Below are positions 29,004-38,282 of a DNA stretch of 42,647 bases, piece after piece. The notes beneath the pieces are model-generated. The model made no database searches. It was not told where the DNA came from and worked only from the letters and a program-made list of their open reading frames with translations. A program made the translations under genes and the position numbers. The stretch's first letter is position 1, and each line of letters opens with the position of its first letter. The stretch lies in the IMG/VR virus record IMGVR_UViG_3300017720_000016, positions 1 to 42,647 of that record. One strand, written 5' to 3'. The DNA comes from a virus.

Positions 29004-31153
29004 TATCTCATTCCATCTGGTTGAACGTCTGCTCTAAACGTGCCATAACGCCAATTTTGATCTGTTGAAGTATTTTCTACTTTTAAACTTGCAAATCTTG
29101 ATCGTGCTCTAGTATCAACTTTTTCTGTAGAACTTGATATAGTAAAAGGTCCGAGAGGCGAGGAGCTTGCAGTATCAGAAGGAAATCTTCTTAAATTTAT
29201 AGTGATCTGACAATTACCTGTAAGTAACTTAAAATCAGGAATAAATCTTCTCATGCTCATAAAAAATTGACCATCGCCTCCCTGACTTAAATCAAAATCC
29301 CCAGATTGTATAAAAGCTGGAATTGCAGTTTTATTACCTTCAGAGTCTACTTGATTAACTCCTGTTTCATGTGCGTAATAAGTAGTTGCACCATTTATAT
29401 TTGTAATACCTTGAATCGTTGGAAAAGTTGGAACACTAGTTGAACTAAATTCTGTAGCATAGGGCACATCATATAAATTAGCATCAGCCCAAGTTGTTCT
29501 AGCTAATGATCCAGTTGTCCACGTACCATTTTGATAATTATATGTTACACATCTGTCAACCAATGAACTACCATTTTTTGGATAGAACCAAGTTATTTCT
29601 TCATAAAGATGATTAAGACCAGCATAGACTGATTCACCATCTCCATAATTAACTCCTAAATTAGATCCTTTAGTTGTAAAAACAAAATCCTCTACTAAAC
29701 ATGGTAAAGCTTTAACAGTACCATCATAAACAAAAAAGCCACCTGATTCTCCCATCCAGTACACAGCTCCATTAACATACTTCATTGCATGTTGACCAAT
29801 ACATCCACAATTAGAACCAACTTGTCTTACAGAAAATGTAAACGGAGGTCCCACAAACTGAATTACATATGCAGCATTATCAGTTAATACAAAAGTATAA
29901 TCTTTACCTTTTATTGCTCCAACAATTTTTGTACCAGAATCCAGTCTAAAAAATCCTGCAGTGTTAACTGAAGTTGGGGTATAGTCTGTAATATCTTCCT
30001 GATCAGAAAATCTTATAAACATTTTATCTTGCGTTCCTGGACTTCCAATTGTAGTTTCAGTTCCAAGCATAAATAGGTGTCTGTCTCTATCAGAAACTAA
30101 AGACATTACAGATTGTGTTGGTGCATTTGAAATTAGGATAGCTCTAGTAGTAAGTGCATTAGGATTTGAATTAATAGGATTCCAAGAAAATGATTTTCCA
30201 TTTTTAATAGTTGCTATTAATTGTTCTCCAAAATTATCTAGTGACCATGAAGCTGGATCAACACTTAGAGTTTGTGATAAAGAAGATTCTCCCCACCCAG
30301 TAAAAAATTCTACACCTGATCCATCAGCATGAGCAGATCTAGTACCCGCCACTGCTCTTGTTATTCCAGTTAAATCATTTGTTGAAATACCCGTATAAGA
30401 AATAAATTCAGCTCCTACTTTAATAGTACCTGATGTTGGAAAACCACTTGTTGAAGCTAAAGTAATAGAAGTTCCAGACCCACCTGTTCCTGCAGTGTCA
30501 TCTAATAAGGCACCATTAAGAGTTCCAAATACTTGTTGACCTCCACCCCATAAAGCAGTACCCCATCCAAATCCAAAAGTTGAACTTAAATTTCCAGGTT
30601 TTACATAAGGGTTTATAGTAGCTGATCCACTACCATTAACAGTTGTACCTGCTGCAGAAGCCATAGTAATTGTAAATTCGTCACTATCAGGAACTGTGAT
30701 TACTTGAAAAGTGTTTGTCTCAAAATCTGCTGTTGTGTAACCAGCTCCACTTGGAGGAGTTACTGATGTAAAAGTAAATAAATCTCCTGGTTCTAAAGAA
30801 TGTGCAGCTTTATTAACTGTAACTGTAGCAGACGTGTTTACAGTATCAAAAGTACATCCAGTCAATGCTGAGTCTAAAGGAGTAATATCATAAAAAGCTC
30901 CTTCATAATAAATAATTAAAACTTTGTTTGTTCCTATAGCTCCATATTTTCTTCCATCTAAATCTGCCCATATAAATTGTTCTCTTGCTGCACCAACAAT
31001 TGTGTTATCTAAAATTTCTGCCCATCCACCTATTTTTTCTGGTAGACCATATCTAAATCTAACAAAATCACCATCAGTCCACTGACCCTCTGCACCAGTT
31101 TGTGTTACTTGTTTATTAAACCCAGGTTGTATTTGTACGTTTGTTAAAGGCAT
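29003..31153 (-). CDS. large virion protein, 716 aa (marine phage tail/portal-vertex type)
   Basis: The start MPLTNVQIQPGFNKQVTQTG and EGQWTDGDFVRFRYGLPEKI, then IGGWAEI, are hallmarks of a large protein found in many marine podovirus-type contigs. It is beta-rich with many short repeats, like a stabilisation or tail-hub protein, but the exact role is not established. Residues 229-283 form a module shared with the 303-aa protein at 37365-38276. FGFGWGTALWGGG (192-205) resembles the W-G repeats in the 34794-35777 protein. Confidence 0.65.
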   Translation of the reverse strand: MPLTNVQIQPGFNKQVTQTGAEGQWTDGDFVRFRYGLPEKIGGWAEILDNTIVGAAREQFIWADLDGRKYGAIGTNKVLIIYYEGAFYDITPLDSALTGCTFDTVNTSATVTVNKAAHSLEPGDLFTFTSVTPPSGAGYTTADFETNTFQVITVPDSDEFTITMASAAGTTVNGSGSATINPYVKPGNLSSTFGFGWGTALWGGGQQVFGTLNGALLDDTAGTGGSGTSITLASTSGFPTSGTIKVGAEFISYTGISTNDLTGITRAVAGTRSAHADGSGVEFFTGWGESSLSQTLSVDPASWSLDNFGEQLIATIKNGKSFSWNPINSNPNALTTRAILISNAPTQSVMSLVSDRDRHLFMLGTETTIGSPGTQDKMFIRFSDQEDITDYTPTSVNTAGFFRLDSGTKIVGAIKGKDYTFVLTDNAAYVIQFVGPPFTFSVRQVGSNCGCIGQHAMKYVNGAVYWMGESGGFFVYDGTVKALPCLVEDFVFTTKGSNLGVNYGDGESVYAGLNHLYEEITWFYPKNGSSLVDRCVTYNYQNGTWTTGSLARTTWADANLYDVPYATEFSSTSVPTFPTIQGITNINGATTYYAHETGVNQVDSEGNKTAIPAFIQSGDFDLSQGGDGQFFMSMRRFIPDFKLLTGNCQITINLRRFPSDTASSSPLGPFTISSSTEKVDTRARSRFASLKVENTSTDQNWRYGTFRADVQPDGMR

Positions 31154-31182
31154 GCCATATTATACCATTTTAATTATACTTC

Positions 31183-31719
31183 TTAAAGTTCTTGCTTATC
31201 GTTGATTTTATCATTTTTGTAGTCTGCAAAAGGACCATCTTTGTTAACATAATGTAAAAAAAATTGAAAGTGATAGTCTCCCTCATATGGTTCTCTCCAA
31301 TGTTCTAATTCACATCCCTTATAAAATACAGCATCACCTGGTTTCAAAGATACAGGATTTCCCTCCATATAAATAGGCCAGTCAGGTTTATCCGCATCAA
31401 CAAAAATTGTTACACTATATTCACAAGAAGGCCTATCTTTGTGGCTATCTAATGTAGACTTATAAGTATAACATCTCCAAAAAGAATAAGTATGGTTTAA
31501 TCTTAAACCAACCTCTTCTTCAACTTTATTTTTTTTAATTTTTAAAATAGAATCTAATAAAAAATCTTTATAAACACCAGAGTCATAATTAATGTTATCT
31601 GCAGCAAAGTCATAACATTTTCTTTGTTTGCTTTTTAAATATTCTGCACACAAATTTATTTCATCTTGAGATAAAAAATTTTTGACTACCTTATATTTTG
31701 CTCTACCTAGCTTATCCAT
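31183..31719 (-). CDS. 2OG-Fe(II) oxygenase-like protein 1
   Basis: A 178-aa protein with the jelly-roll iron site: LDSHKDRPSCEYSVTIFVD (H93-x-D95) and GCELEHWREPY (H140). The arginine that binds 2-oxoglutarate is not obvious after H140 (HFQFFLHYV there), so cofactor use may differ. It would hydroxylate a protein or small molecule using iron and oxygen. It overlaps a second oxygenase gene upstream. Confidence 0.7.
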   Translation of the reverse strand: MDKLGRAKYKVVKNFLSQDEINLCAEYLKSKQRKCYDFAADNINYDSGVYKDFLLDSILKIKKNKVEEEVGLRLNHTYSFWRCYTYKSTLDSHKDRPSCEYSVTIFVDADKPDWPIYMEGNPVSLKPGDAVFYKGCELEHWREPYEGDYHFQFFLHYVNKDGPFADYKNDKINDKQEL

Positions 31720-32282
31720 GATACTATTACAAACCTTGTTCCTTCAGTTACTTTTTGAGCAGTATGTGGGTACATAAAATTAGAAGGCCATAATACTAAT
31801 TTTCCCACTTCTGGTTTTACTTCTTTTATAATTTCATTTGTTTTTGGACAATGGAAAGTAAGACTTCCACCCTTATAATCATTATTTAAAAAAATAATAA
31901 CGCTTAGTAATCTTGGAAAATTAATATTGTAATCTGTGTGTGTTTTGTAAAAATCTCCAGCTCCATATTTAAGTATAGATATTTCGTTTATTTGTGAAGC
32001 TGAAAATTTTGAATGAAATTTTTTTTGAAAATTTTGAATTGAAGTAAAAATTAATTTAGAAAGTAAATTGTACCAATGGTTTTCTGTAAAACTTTTATCC
32101 TTACTTAGACCTGATCCTTTTACTTTTCTATGTTTGGTATTAATTATAGATTTTTCTTTATTTTCTTCCGTTATAATTCCTTGAGCTTCAAATTCTAATT
32201 TATTTGCAAACTGAATTAAATTTCCAATTGTTCTTGGTGGTAGAGTTGGATGTACAATGTGTATAAAGTCTTTTATGTCCAT
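31707..32282 (-). CDS. 2OG-Fe(II) oxygenase 2 (prolyl 4-hydroxylase-like)
   Basis: A 191-aa protein with a complete active site: YKTHTDYNINFPRLLSVIIF (H115-x-D117), YKGGSLTFH, then WPSNFMYPHTAQKVTEGTRF (H173, R183). This matches the PKHD/prolyl-hydroxylase type common in cyanophages and pelagiphages. Substrate unknown. I chose the ATG at 32282 (MDIKDFIHIV); ATG 32297 adds five residues. Confidence 0.85.
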   Translation of the reverse strand: MDIKDFIHIVHPTLPPRTIGNLIQFANKLEFEAQGIITEENKEKSIINTKHRKVKGSGLSKDKSFTENHWYNLLSKLIFTSIQNFQKKFHSKFSASQINEISILKYGAGDFYKTHTDYNINFPRLLSVIIFLNNDYKGGSLTFHCPKTNEIIKEVKPEVGKLVLWPSNFMYPHTAQKVTEGTRFVIVSWIS

Positions 32283-32989
32283 TTTTTCTTTTTCCATACT
32301 TTTGTTTTATAACTATGTAAAAAGGAAGACCAAAAACCAATTGCAATGTCTGGTTTACTATCTTTTTTCACTTCCATTTTCCAATGGTCTCTTTTAAAAG
32401 GAATTACTTGAACATAAGGTGTGCCTGCTTTGATAGAGTAAGAATTTTCTTTAGTGTGTTTTTTAAAAACAATAGGAAAATTAATTTTATTTCTGTAAAT
32501 ATCAGTATCAACAATTCCAGAAATAATTTCAAAATTATTTTGATTATTATTTAAAACATTCAAGAATAAACAAGAATAACCTTTTGGTGTTCTTATAGTC
32601 CAAGGATTCATAATTTTTAAAAAAGGCATTCCGTTATTTTTCTCTATCATTGGAGAACCCTCTAATTGATTTTTATTATGAAACGTTGAATCTAATTTTT
32701 GTGGACTATTGGTAATATGATCCTTACTTGCAATATTTAAATTAAGATGAATTTTATCATCTTCATGTTTGACTGCTAATTCCATATCAGTTGGAACTTT
32801 TAATATATAGCCAGAAGTAATAGCATCTAAAAAAGGCATACAACCTTTTATTGTTTTTTGATCTATTTTATGGTCTAATTTTTTAAACCAACTAGGAATA
32901 TTTAATTTAGTTGGAACAGGAAGTAGATTAGGACTATTTTTAATATATTCTTCCTCTGCGTAAAATTTTATTTTACATTCATCAAACAT
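32273..32989 (-). CDS. DUF6065-like viral protein
   Basis: A 238-aa protein with PTKLNIPSWFKKL, TIKGCMPFLDAITSGYILKV, MNPWTIRTPKGYSCLFLNVL, then GTPYVQVIPFKRDHWKMEV. This series resembles, from memory, the family listed as DUF6065, found in marine viruses and often next to 2OG-Fe(II) oxygenases. It is a likely partner of the two oxygenases that follow it. Function is unknown. Confidence 0.65.
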   Translation of the reverse strand: MFDECKIKFYAEEEYIKNSPNLLPVPTKLNIPSWFKKLDHKIDQKTIKGCMPFLDAITSGYILKVPTDMELAVKHEDDKIHLNLNIASKDHITNSPQKLDSTFHNKNQLEGSPMIEKNNGMPFLKIMNPWTIRTPKGYSCLFLNVLNNNQNNFEIISGIVDTDIYRNKINFPIVFKKHTKENSYSIKAGTPYVQVIPFKRDHWKMEVKKDSKPDIAIGFWSSFLHSYKTKVWKKKKWT

Positions 32990-33023
32990 TGAGTTTTTAT
33001 ACCACCTGAAAGTGGTAAGTCAA

Positions 33024-33497
33024 TTAAGTATTAATATGTGTAGCTAAAGAAAGAGGATGCATTGAGTTTGCACATCTATCACAAATATCTTTTTCTATAG
33101 TTCCAGTAAAAGGAAAAGATATACTTGATACATCAATTAAATCCAACTCACTTAAAAAAAGTTCTATTTTATCTTTTTTACTTTCGTTCCAATGACATTC
33201 TTTATAAATATTCATTTCCTGTTTAAACCATTTAATTTGTGCTTCGTATTCAGTTTGATCTAGAGTTTTTGGATCTCCGTTTTCATCTTCTGGTGCTGGA
33301 ATATCAATCCAATTTAAAGAATTATCTGCATTAACTGTAAATGTTTTATTGTAAGAAACAAAATTATTATAGTCAGAATCTGAAATTTCTAAAACATGAA
33401 AAGCAGATTCTAAACCAACACTTTCACTGGATGATAAAATTCCAGATAAATTTATTCTTTTAATTTCTTTGTTTAACGAAAAAAGTAACTTTGCCAT
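33024..33497 (-). CDS. hypothetical protein downstream of the tail fibre, 157 aa
   Basis: An unrecognised acidic protein with DENGDPKTLDQTEYEAQIKW in the middle and a cysteine pair (CDRC) near the C-terminus. Its position right after the tail fibre gene fits a tail fibre assembly or chaperone role, as often seen in phages, but no motif proves this. Confidence 0.5.
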   Translation of the reverse strand: MAKLLFSLNKEIKRINLSGILSSSESVGLESAFHVLEISDSDYNNFVSYNKTFTVNADNSLNWIDIPAPEDENGDPKTLDQTEYEAQIKWFKQEMNIYKECHWNESKKDKIELFLSELDLIDVSSISFPFTGTIEKDICDRCANSMHPLSLATHINT

Positions 33498-33502
33498 AAT
33501 AA

Positions 33503-34756
33503 TTATCCTATATCTTCAAAAACCATAATAAAACCATTTCCACCATCATTGTTTACCACATTAGGTGGAGCAACATATGTTTTTCCTCTAGAGTGTTGCG
33601 ATTGAGTTACATCTCTGAAAATTTGATCAAAATTTTGTGTACTTGATGCTGGACCTCCCACAGTGTAAGAAATAACTGCTCCTGGAGAATCACCTGGGTT
33701 TCCTCTCGCACCAAACCCTGATCCTGCATTACCTGCATTAGCAGTGAAATTACCAAACGTTGAAGCATTACCAGTATTACCACTTGCATTTGGACTTCCA
33801 TTGTTTCCAGTAGTACCAGCTGCATAATTTACTGTAAGGGCTTGAGTAATACTTGTTACATAAAGACCTACCCCACCTGATCCACCTACACCGGATGGTC
33901 CAAAAGTTCTAACTCCTGAGCCACCACCACCCATAATCACTTGAACTTTTGATGTTGTTGGTTGTGATGTAAAAGAATTACCTGGGTATGTTAAATTATC
34001 ATCGCTATTTAAAGTTAAGACCATATTTCCGCCTCCAGCAGTACCGGTAGATGCAGCTGTTAGTCTTCCTTGTGCATCTACAGTAATTGATGCAAGTGTA
34101 TATGAACCTGCACTAACTGAAGTATCTGCAAGTTTTGCAGCACTAACCGCATCATCTGCAATTTTTGCAGTGCTAACTGCAGAATCTGCAATTTTTGCAG
34201 TAGTAACATTAGCATCTAAAATACCGGCAGTAACAACTGCGTTATCTGAAATTTGAGCAGCTCTAATTGCATCGTCTGCAATTTTAGCATTTGTAACCGC
34301 ATCATCTGCAATTTGTGCAGTTCCAATAGTTCCTCCTAAAGTATCTAAGGATACTTCAGTTATATTTGTGCCATCAGAGTATGCAGCATAAATTTTTGCA
34401 GCGTCTGGAGAAAATCCAGTTCCTGATACAGTTTTAATTGTTAAGTTAGATGGATTTGTTAATCCTGAACAATCAAAAATATAAAATTTTTCAATTGAAT
34501 TAGGCACAGTACAAATTGTACTAGCTGCAATTGTTGCAGTAGCAAATTTGATTACCATATTTCTTGCGTTTGATAATGTACCATCAGTCATAGCAAGAGC
34601 TAACGTACCTCCTGATGATAATGTTACTTGTTCAAAACCACTAATGGCTTGTTGAATTAATTTTAAATTTTGATTTGTTTTATCTCCCCATGTACCAGCG
34701 TTTTCGCCAGTTACCATAAGTTCTAGTTTTAAATCTGCGGAATAACTTGATGTCAT
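33503..34756 (-). CDS. glycine-rich tail fibre protein
   Basis: A 417-aa fibre. The N-terminus (DLKLELMVTGENAGTWGDKT, 8-27) is a phage tail-attachment pattern. Residues 146-215 are seven decapeptide repeats of the form TAKIADDAVS. The C-terminal third is glycine-rich (MGGGGSGVRTFGPSGVGGSG, later GNTGNASTFGNFTANAGNAG), like phage adhesins with polyglycine tips that bind host receptors. It probably decides host range. AGGAGA precedes the ATG. Confidence 0.8.
   Translation of the reverse strand: MTSSYSADLKLELMVTGENAGTWGDKTNQNLKLIQQAISGFEQVTLSSGGTLALAMTDGTLSNARNMVIKFATATIAASTICTVPNSIEKFYIFDCSGLTNPSNLTIKTVSGTGFSPDAAKIYAAYSDGTNITEVSLDTLGGTIGTAQIADDAVTNAKIADDAIRAAQISDNAVVTAGILDANVTTAKIADSAVSTAKIADDAVSAAKLADTSVSAGSYTLASITVDAQGRLTAASTGTAGGGNMVLTLNSDDNLTYPGNSFTSQPTTSKVQVIMGGGGSGVRTFGPSGVGGSGGVGLYVTSITQALTVNYAAGTTGNNGSPNASGNTGNASTFGNFTANAGNAGSGFGARGNPGDSPGAVISYTVGGPASSTQNFDQIFRDVTQSQHSRGKTYVAPPNVVNNDGGNGFIMVFEDIG
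34112..34321 (-). repeat. seven 30-bp repeats inside the tail fibre gene
   Basis: Seven consecutive 10-residue units, each about (T/A)A-(K/Q/G)-I-(A/S/L)-D-x-(A/N)-V-(T/S), encoded by 30-bp units whose plus-strand form includes GCATCATCTGCAATTTTTGC. Copy number could vary by slippage and change fibre length. Confidence 0.8.
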
Positions 34757-34793
34757 AAATAAATTCTCCTAAAATATCTTAATTATACATTTT

Positions 34794-35777
34794 CTATGCT
34801 GCCAAATCAACCTCTGACCATGTATTAGTTACACCTGGATTTACTTCTTGCCAAGGTGTTACTGCAACATTACCCATAGAAGAAGTCATTTGAATACCTG
34901 TAACATCAATATTAGCTAAACCAATCACGGTTACTGAACCAATAGAACTAGATAATTGTAATCCTCCAACACCTATAATTTGACCAGGTATTTCAGCATG
35001 TTGACCTAAAGTTAAAGTTGCTGATTGTCCAGTAACTGATTCATTTGTAGATTGAACCAGAGTAAAATCTCCCATGGTAAATGAAGCTTGAATACCAGTT
35101 ACATCTACAGGAGTTTTAAGTCCAGCAATTGTAGTTCCTATTGATCCAGTTAATGATCCAGCACTACTTACTGTAACATTAGCATCAGCATCGAATTCTG
35201 ATGCTCCAATCGTAAAGTCTAGTTGATCTTCAGCTGCAAATACAGTTATGTCAGAATCTATTTTTAGTGAAAAACTTCCAAATGTTGAAGTTAAAGAACC
35301 AGCACTTGTAACAGAAACCGATACATCAGTTTTTCCAATAGCAGAACCAATTGAAGAAGTTAAAGTTTGTCCAGTTGCTATAACAGAATAAGCTCCACCC
35401 CATGCAAGGTTACCCCAAGTTCTTCTACCCCAACCAATTCCTGTTAGTTCGTCTTCATCTACTGTAGCAGTACCAATACTACTTGCTATACCCAATGAAC
35501 CAACTGGTACACCAATACCAATAGTTACTCCACCAACAGCCATGGATTCTAAACTTCCAGTTACTTGAACTAAAGCAGAAGTACCACCAATTGTTGTACC
35601 TTGAGATGATGTTAATTGAACACCAGTAACAGAGACATCCGCATTTGCGGTTGTTGTAACAGAGCCTTGAGCAGAAGCTAACGAAACTCCTGATCCACCC
35701 CAGTCATTAGAACTCCAAGTGGATTGACCCCAATATTCAGAGCCTGGCGACTGAACTGGAACTGTAATGTCAGCCAC
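34794..35777 (-). CDS. repeat-containing tail/fibre-region protein, 327 aa
   Basis: Built from many beta repeats of the form V-x-V-T-G-x-(Q/S)-L-x-S-S-x-G-S/T. Two tryptophan motifs (EYWGQSTWSSNDWGGSG near the start, GWGRRTWGNLAWGGAY near residue 115) follow a WGxxTWxxxxWGG pattern. This looks like an elongated beta structure in the tail or fibre. It starts with GTG after AAGGAGGAG. Confidence 0.6.
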   Translation of the reverse strand: MADITVPVQSPGSEYWGQSTWSSNDWGGSGVSLASAQGSVTTTANADVSVTGVQLTSSQGTTIGGTSALVQVTGSLESMAVGGVTIGIGVPVGSLGIASSIGTATVDEDELTGIGWGRRTWGNLAWGGAYSVIATGQTLTSSIGSAIGKTDVSVSVTSAGSLTSTFGSFSLKIDSDITVFAAEDQLDFTIGASEFDADANVTVSSAGSLTGSIGTTIAGLKTPVDVTGIQASFTMGDFTLVQSTNESVTGQSATLTLGQHAEIPGQIIGVGGLQLSSSIGSVTVIGLANIDVTGIQMTSSMGNVAVTPWQEVNPGVTNTWSEVDLAA

Positions 35778-35794
35778 TAGGCTCCTCCTTTAAA

Positions 35795-36241
35795 TTAAGC
35801 TAATCTTAAAATCGCAGCAGAAGTTGTAAACGCTGGAAACTGAATTGTAAATGTTCCAGACGTTGCAGTTTTATCTGCACCAAAATCTAATACTGCTACA
35901 GCATCAGTAGTATTTGAACCACCATCTGTTGTTGTATTGTAAATTAATGCTCCTCTAGCAGTTAATGTAACTCCTACAAAAGATAAGTCAGCAAAATCAG
36001 TGATAGCCACTGAAGATGAAACTTTAACACCTTGATTTACTAAAGCTTTTCCACCTGCAGTATATCCTGATGGTGAAGAAACTTCATTTGCAGTTGCATA
36101 GTTTGTAGTTGATTTACCTAAAGTTGCTGAACTTGTATACATCGCTAATTTATAAGTATCTGATGATGTATCAAAATCATGTTTTGCTTGAAGTAATTCT
36201 TTTTTAAAAGAATCACAGATTGCATTTGTTGTTATTGCCAT
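35795..36241 (-). CDS. small virion protein, 148 aa (marine phage conserved)
   Basis: The pattern MAITTNAICDSFKKELLQAK then YKLAMYTSSATLGKSTTNYA then VTLTARGALIYNTTTDGG is one I recognise as a recurring virion protein of marine phages. It is beta-rich with a helical start. It probably forms part of the tail or head surface. AAGGAGAAT precedes the ATG. Confidence 0.65.
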   Translation of the reverse strand: MAITTNAICDSFKKELLQAKHDFDTSSDTYKLAMYTSSATLGKSTTNYATANEVSSPSGYTAGGKALVNQGVKVSSSVAITDFADLSFVGVTLTARGALIYNTTTDGGSNTTDAVAVLDFGADKTATSGTFTIQFPAFTTSAAILRLA

Positions 36242-36259
36242 AATTATTCTCCTTTAAAT

Positions 36260-36910
36260 TTATGGACTAGGAGAATCGACTTTGATTCTTGGAACTCCGT
36301 CTTGATATTCTCCTCGTCTTCTTCTACCCATTTGTTGTAGGGCAAAATTTTGTGTTTCTTCATTATACTTTGAATTATAGAGGTTGTATAGATTGTCGGG
36401 TCCTTTAAGAAATCTGAACGCTTCAGCTAACACCCCATGCAGTAACATTGATTCCTGATAAGTTGATAAAAATGTGTTATTTGATGAAGTAAAGTTGGGT
36501 GGATCAGTTATATAATTAATTTGAATTTCATATGCTTGATCTGGCACTGGAGCTACTAATAAAGTAAAATCATCCCAATTTGCCCAATATTTTGGTAAAG
36601 CTTGAGTAGAGCTACTATTAAATTCTGATATAAAACTAGTGTCTCTTTTTTCTAAAAATGTTCTTGTACCCGAATCAATTACTTGAACAGACCTTATTAT
36701 AGTTAGATCAGAGGGTAAAGTTACATATCTATTTGCAGCAGTAAAATTTGATGTTGAATATTTTCTTAGATCATCATAATCAACTTTGCCTGCTATATCT
36801 AATTCAACAGATCTAATAAAATCTTGAATAATTGCATCAGTTAAAACATTACTATCAACTTCTGTATAGTTTCTAACTTGAGTTAAAAAATTTGCATGTG
36901 TTACAGCCAT
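36260..36910 (-). CDS. probable head-tail adaptor protein
   Basis: A 216-aa protein with IIQDFIRSVELDIAGKV, RYVTLPSDLTIIRSVQV, FTLLVAPVPDQAYEIQINYI and a C-terminal helix QESMLLHGVLAEAFRFLKGP. This order is typical of podovirus adaptor proteins (gp4 or SU10-type) that join the portal to the tail. It is coupled to the upstream 151-aa gene by TAATG. Confidence 0.65.
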   Translation of the reverse strand: MAVTHANFLTQVRNYTEVDSNVLTDAIIQDFIRSVELDIAGKVDYDDLRKYSTSNFTAANRYVTLPSDLTIIRSVQVIDSGTRTFLEKRDTSFISEFNSSSTQALPKYWANWDDFTLLVAPVPDQAYEIQINYITDPPNFTSSNNTFLSTYQESMLLHGVLAEAFRFLKGPDNLYNLYNSKYNEETQNFALQQMGRRRRGEYQDGVPRIKVDSPSP

Positions 36911-37365
36911 TACGTAATACTCACTCCTACATTACCTATTGTTGAAATTAACTCTCTTCTTCTATTTTGAAGAGATGGATCTTCTGGAACCATACTATGT
37001 ATTGTTGTTGTAATACCATTTGATGTTACTTGAAAATCTTGAGTTCTAAATGCAAAATCTCCTGGCAAAGATAGATTAGCTACTCCTACAAATATTCCAC
37101 CTGAATCTGCAATTGTATCATCATTAGGAGCTTGAGGATTTATAGTTGATATATCCGTTGGTTGTTGAAACTTCATTGTTCTTGGATTCTGTAAAGCTAT
37201 AGCATCGGCTTTGTGATAAGGTGGATCTAATTGTGGATGCTTTGGTTCAAATTCAGAAATATGCACCAATGCACCAGTCCATTCTTTTACCATTTCTCTA
37301 TAAGGAAATGCTTGGCCTGATCTATCAGATATAGCTAATGATCTTTTTCCACTTGCATAAGCCAT
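36910..37365 (-). CDS. conserved marine-phage virion protein, 151 aa
   Basis: The segments AISDRSGQAFPYREMVKEWT and HISEFEPKHPQLDPPYHKAD recur in marine phage structural regions. The R-S-G-x-x-(F/Y)P-Y-x-E-M and KHPQL motifs are distinctive. No function is known. It starts in a TAATG overlap with the upstream gene and sits between two adaptor-type genes. Confidence 0.65.
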   Translation of the reverse strand: MAYASGKRSLAISDRSGQAFPYREMVKEWTGALVHISEFEPKHPQLDPPYHKADAIALQNPRTMKFQQPTDISTINPQAPNDDTIADSGGIFVGVANLSLPGDFAFRTQDFQVTSNGITTTIHSMVPEDPSLQNRRRELISTIGNVGVSIT

Positions 37366-38276
37366 TATACACCATCTCCAAAATATGTTTGAGGAGAAAT
37401 GTAAACAGAAGTTCTCGAACCATCTTCATTTAATGCTCTTAATAATTCATCCTCATAAAGTTGTTTTAATAATTGAATTCTATCTGGAGATTTTTTTTGT
37501 GATAAATAATATGCAAGACCAGAACACATGCAGGGTAAAAATCTAAAAGGCACATCTGGATTATTTGTGTAAGATCCAGCATCTTCAATTCTATCAATTG
37601 AATAATATTTTAACGTTGTAAAAGTTGATGCATCTGGAGCAAGATAAACACTTATTGTTGGTTGTGTTTGTCTATCAACATAATATTGTGATGGTTGACC
37701 TGTTGTTAATTTATTTGGTAAAGCGGAATAAGCCGATCTATCTATTTTTGTAAGTGCAATATCATTTGTAGAAGAAGTACCTTGTCCAGTTATATTTTGT
37801 ACTGGAACACCAGCAGCATGAGCCACGGCTAACGAACCACGAGCTCCCCTTGTTGCTCCAGTTAATGTGTTTGTAGATTTACCAGTATAAGTAATAAATT
37901 CTAATCCTATTTGAAGTGTACCACTTGACGCAAATCCAGTAGCATCTGTTAAAACAACACTTGTTGCAGTGCTGGTTAAAGCAGTATTTAATGTTCCATT
38001 TACTGCACCACTAGAAGAAATATAAGCCTCTAAAACATCGTTTACTTGAATTGGAACTGAATACGTTGCAACTCCAGCTGTAAATTGGATTTGATTTAAT
38101 TTAACTTTCCAAAGATGAACACCTCTGTTACCCCACTCTGAAAATAAAAGATTTAAACTTCTTCTGGCACTTCTTATATCATAACCACTATTAGTTCGAA
38201 TACCACATCTCTCGTATGCTTCTTCTATAATATCATCAATCTGTAGATCGAATGTTGTAGTTCCTGATGTTGCCAT
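37365..38276 (-). CDS. conserved head-tail connector-type protein, 303 aa
   Basis: The start DLQIDDIIEEAYERCGIRTN, then SARRSLNLLFSEWGNRGVHL, then LWKV is a recurring marine phage pattern for a connector-type protein near the adaptor. Residues 103-160 are an inserted module (GTLQIGLEFITYTGKSTNTL, then TGATRG...AHAAG) also present in the 716-aa protein. The C-terminal half continues the connector domain (PFRFLPCMCSGLAYYLSQKK). Confidence 0.65.
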   Translation of the reverse strand: MATSGTTTFDLQIDDIIEEAYERCGIRTNSGYDIRSARRSLNLLFSEWGNRGVHLWKVKLNQIQFTAGVATYSVPIQVNDVLEAYISSSGAVNGTLNTALTSTATSVVLTDATGFASSGTLQIGLEFITYTGKSTNTLTGATRGARGSLAVAHAAGVPVQNITGQGTSSTNDIALTKIDRSAYSALPNKLTTGQPSQYYVDRQTQPTISVYLAPDASTFTTLKYYSIDRIEDAGSYTNNPDVPFRFLPCMCSGLAYYLSQKKSPDRIQLLKQLYEDELLRALNEDGSRTSVYISPQTYFGDGV

Positions 38277-38282
38277 AATTCA

